5,504 nt of DNA from the NCBI GenBank assembly GCA_023146355.1, contig JAGLCH010000273.1, positions 1 to 5,504 of the forward strand, given 5' to 3'. The translations under genes and the position numbers were made by a program. The notes under the pieces were generated by a model. It made no database searches, was not told the DNA's origin, and saw only the letters and a program-made list of their open reading frames with translations. The stretch comes from Bacteriovoracaceae bacterium (GTDB taxonomy: Bacteria; Bdellovibrionota; Bacteriovoracia; Bacteriovoracales; Bacteriovoracaceae). Positions 5,404-5,504 of this stretch are shown piece by piece. Position 1 is the first letter of the stretch; every line of letters begins with the position of its first letter.

Positions 5404-5504
5404 TCATTTGATATCGCTGCTAATTTTCCCATAAACTTCAATATTTCTAAAGCCCCCTCTATCGCAGACATGATCTCGAAGTGTTCCTTCAAGAAGATAC
5501 CCCA
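5404..5504 (-). CDS. GNAT family N-acetyltransferase, C-terminal fragment (cut by window end)
   Basis: On the minus strand the first full codon is at 5502-5500 and the frame runs for 32 residues to a TGA at 5406-5404. The peptide begins GYLLEGTLRDH and continues GGFRNIEVYGKI, fitting the last strands of RimJ/RimL-like GNAT acetyltransferases (GF-x-x-EG-x-LR-x-H, then G-x-x-x-x-x-x-x-Y). Such enzymes move an acetyl group from acetyl-CoA to an amine of a protein, small molecule or antibiotic; the substrate cannot be told from this end. The gene converges on the ADH gene with 34 bp between stop codons and no obvious terminator hairpin there. The acetyl-CoA-binding motif and start lie outside the window. 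Confidence 0.75.
   Translation of the reverse strand, partial: GYLLEGTLRDHVCDRGGFRNIEVYGKISSDIK

Overview
The window is AT-rich bacterial chromosome, densely packed with housekeeping and stress genes. I see no transposase, integrase, phage gene, CRISPR array, tRNA or rRNA. A tRNA t6A dehydratase (TcdA), an RlhA-like U32 enzyme, a DJ-1 protein and an iron-type alcohol dehydrogenase, next to a very small Cys-rich exported protein, fit a Gram-negative proteobacterium or Bdellovibrionota (Bacteriovorax-like) with low G+C. That placement is inferred from gene content and base composition, not from a marker gene.

Layout. Bases 1-153 hold the possible tail of an upstream gene, a 42-nt perfect palindrome (52 nt with one mismatched pair), and an extended -10 promoter directly beside it. 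Bases 154-444 encode a 96-residue exported protein with six cysteines and no recognised family. Bases 445-738 have no confident gene; they hold a GC-rich hairpin, an unexplained 74-codon open frame without a good start, and the tcdA promoter. Bases 739-1455 are tcdA. On the opposite strand, 3510-1441 encodes a 689-residue U32 protein whose stop codon lies inside the end of tcdA, so the two genes overlap tail to tail by 15 bp. Bases 3511-3716 are a divergent promoter region. Bases 3717-4265 (DJ-1/PfpI family) and 4275-5369 (iron-containing alcohol dehydrogenase) form a tight two-gene operon. The right edge (5404-5504, minus strand) carries the last 32 residues of a GNAT acetyltransferase, cut by the window end.

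Two functional themes emerge. The convergent pair tcdA/U32 both belong to families that modify RNA of the translation machinery: TcdA cyclises t6A37 in tRNA, and characterised U32 proteins of this shape hydroxylate 23S rRNA or tRNA. The DJ-1/ADH operon pairs a cysteine-dependent protein of the glyoxalase/redox-stress family with an aldehyde-reducing enzyme, which suggests reactive-carbonyl handling.

The most unusual signals are the nested palindrome over the promoter at the left edge, the six-Cys exported protein that this promoter drives, and the convergent overlap of two RNA-modification genes. I do not see a clear new multi-gene system.
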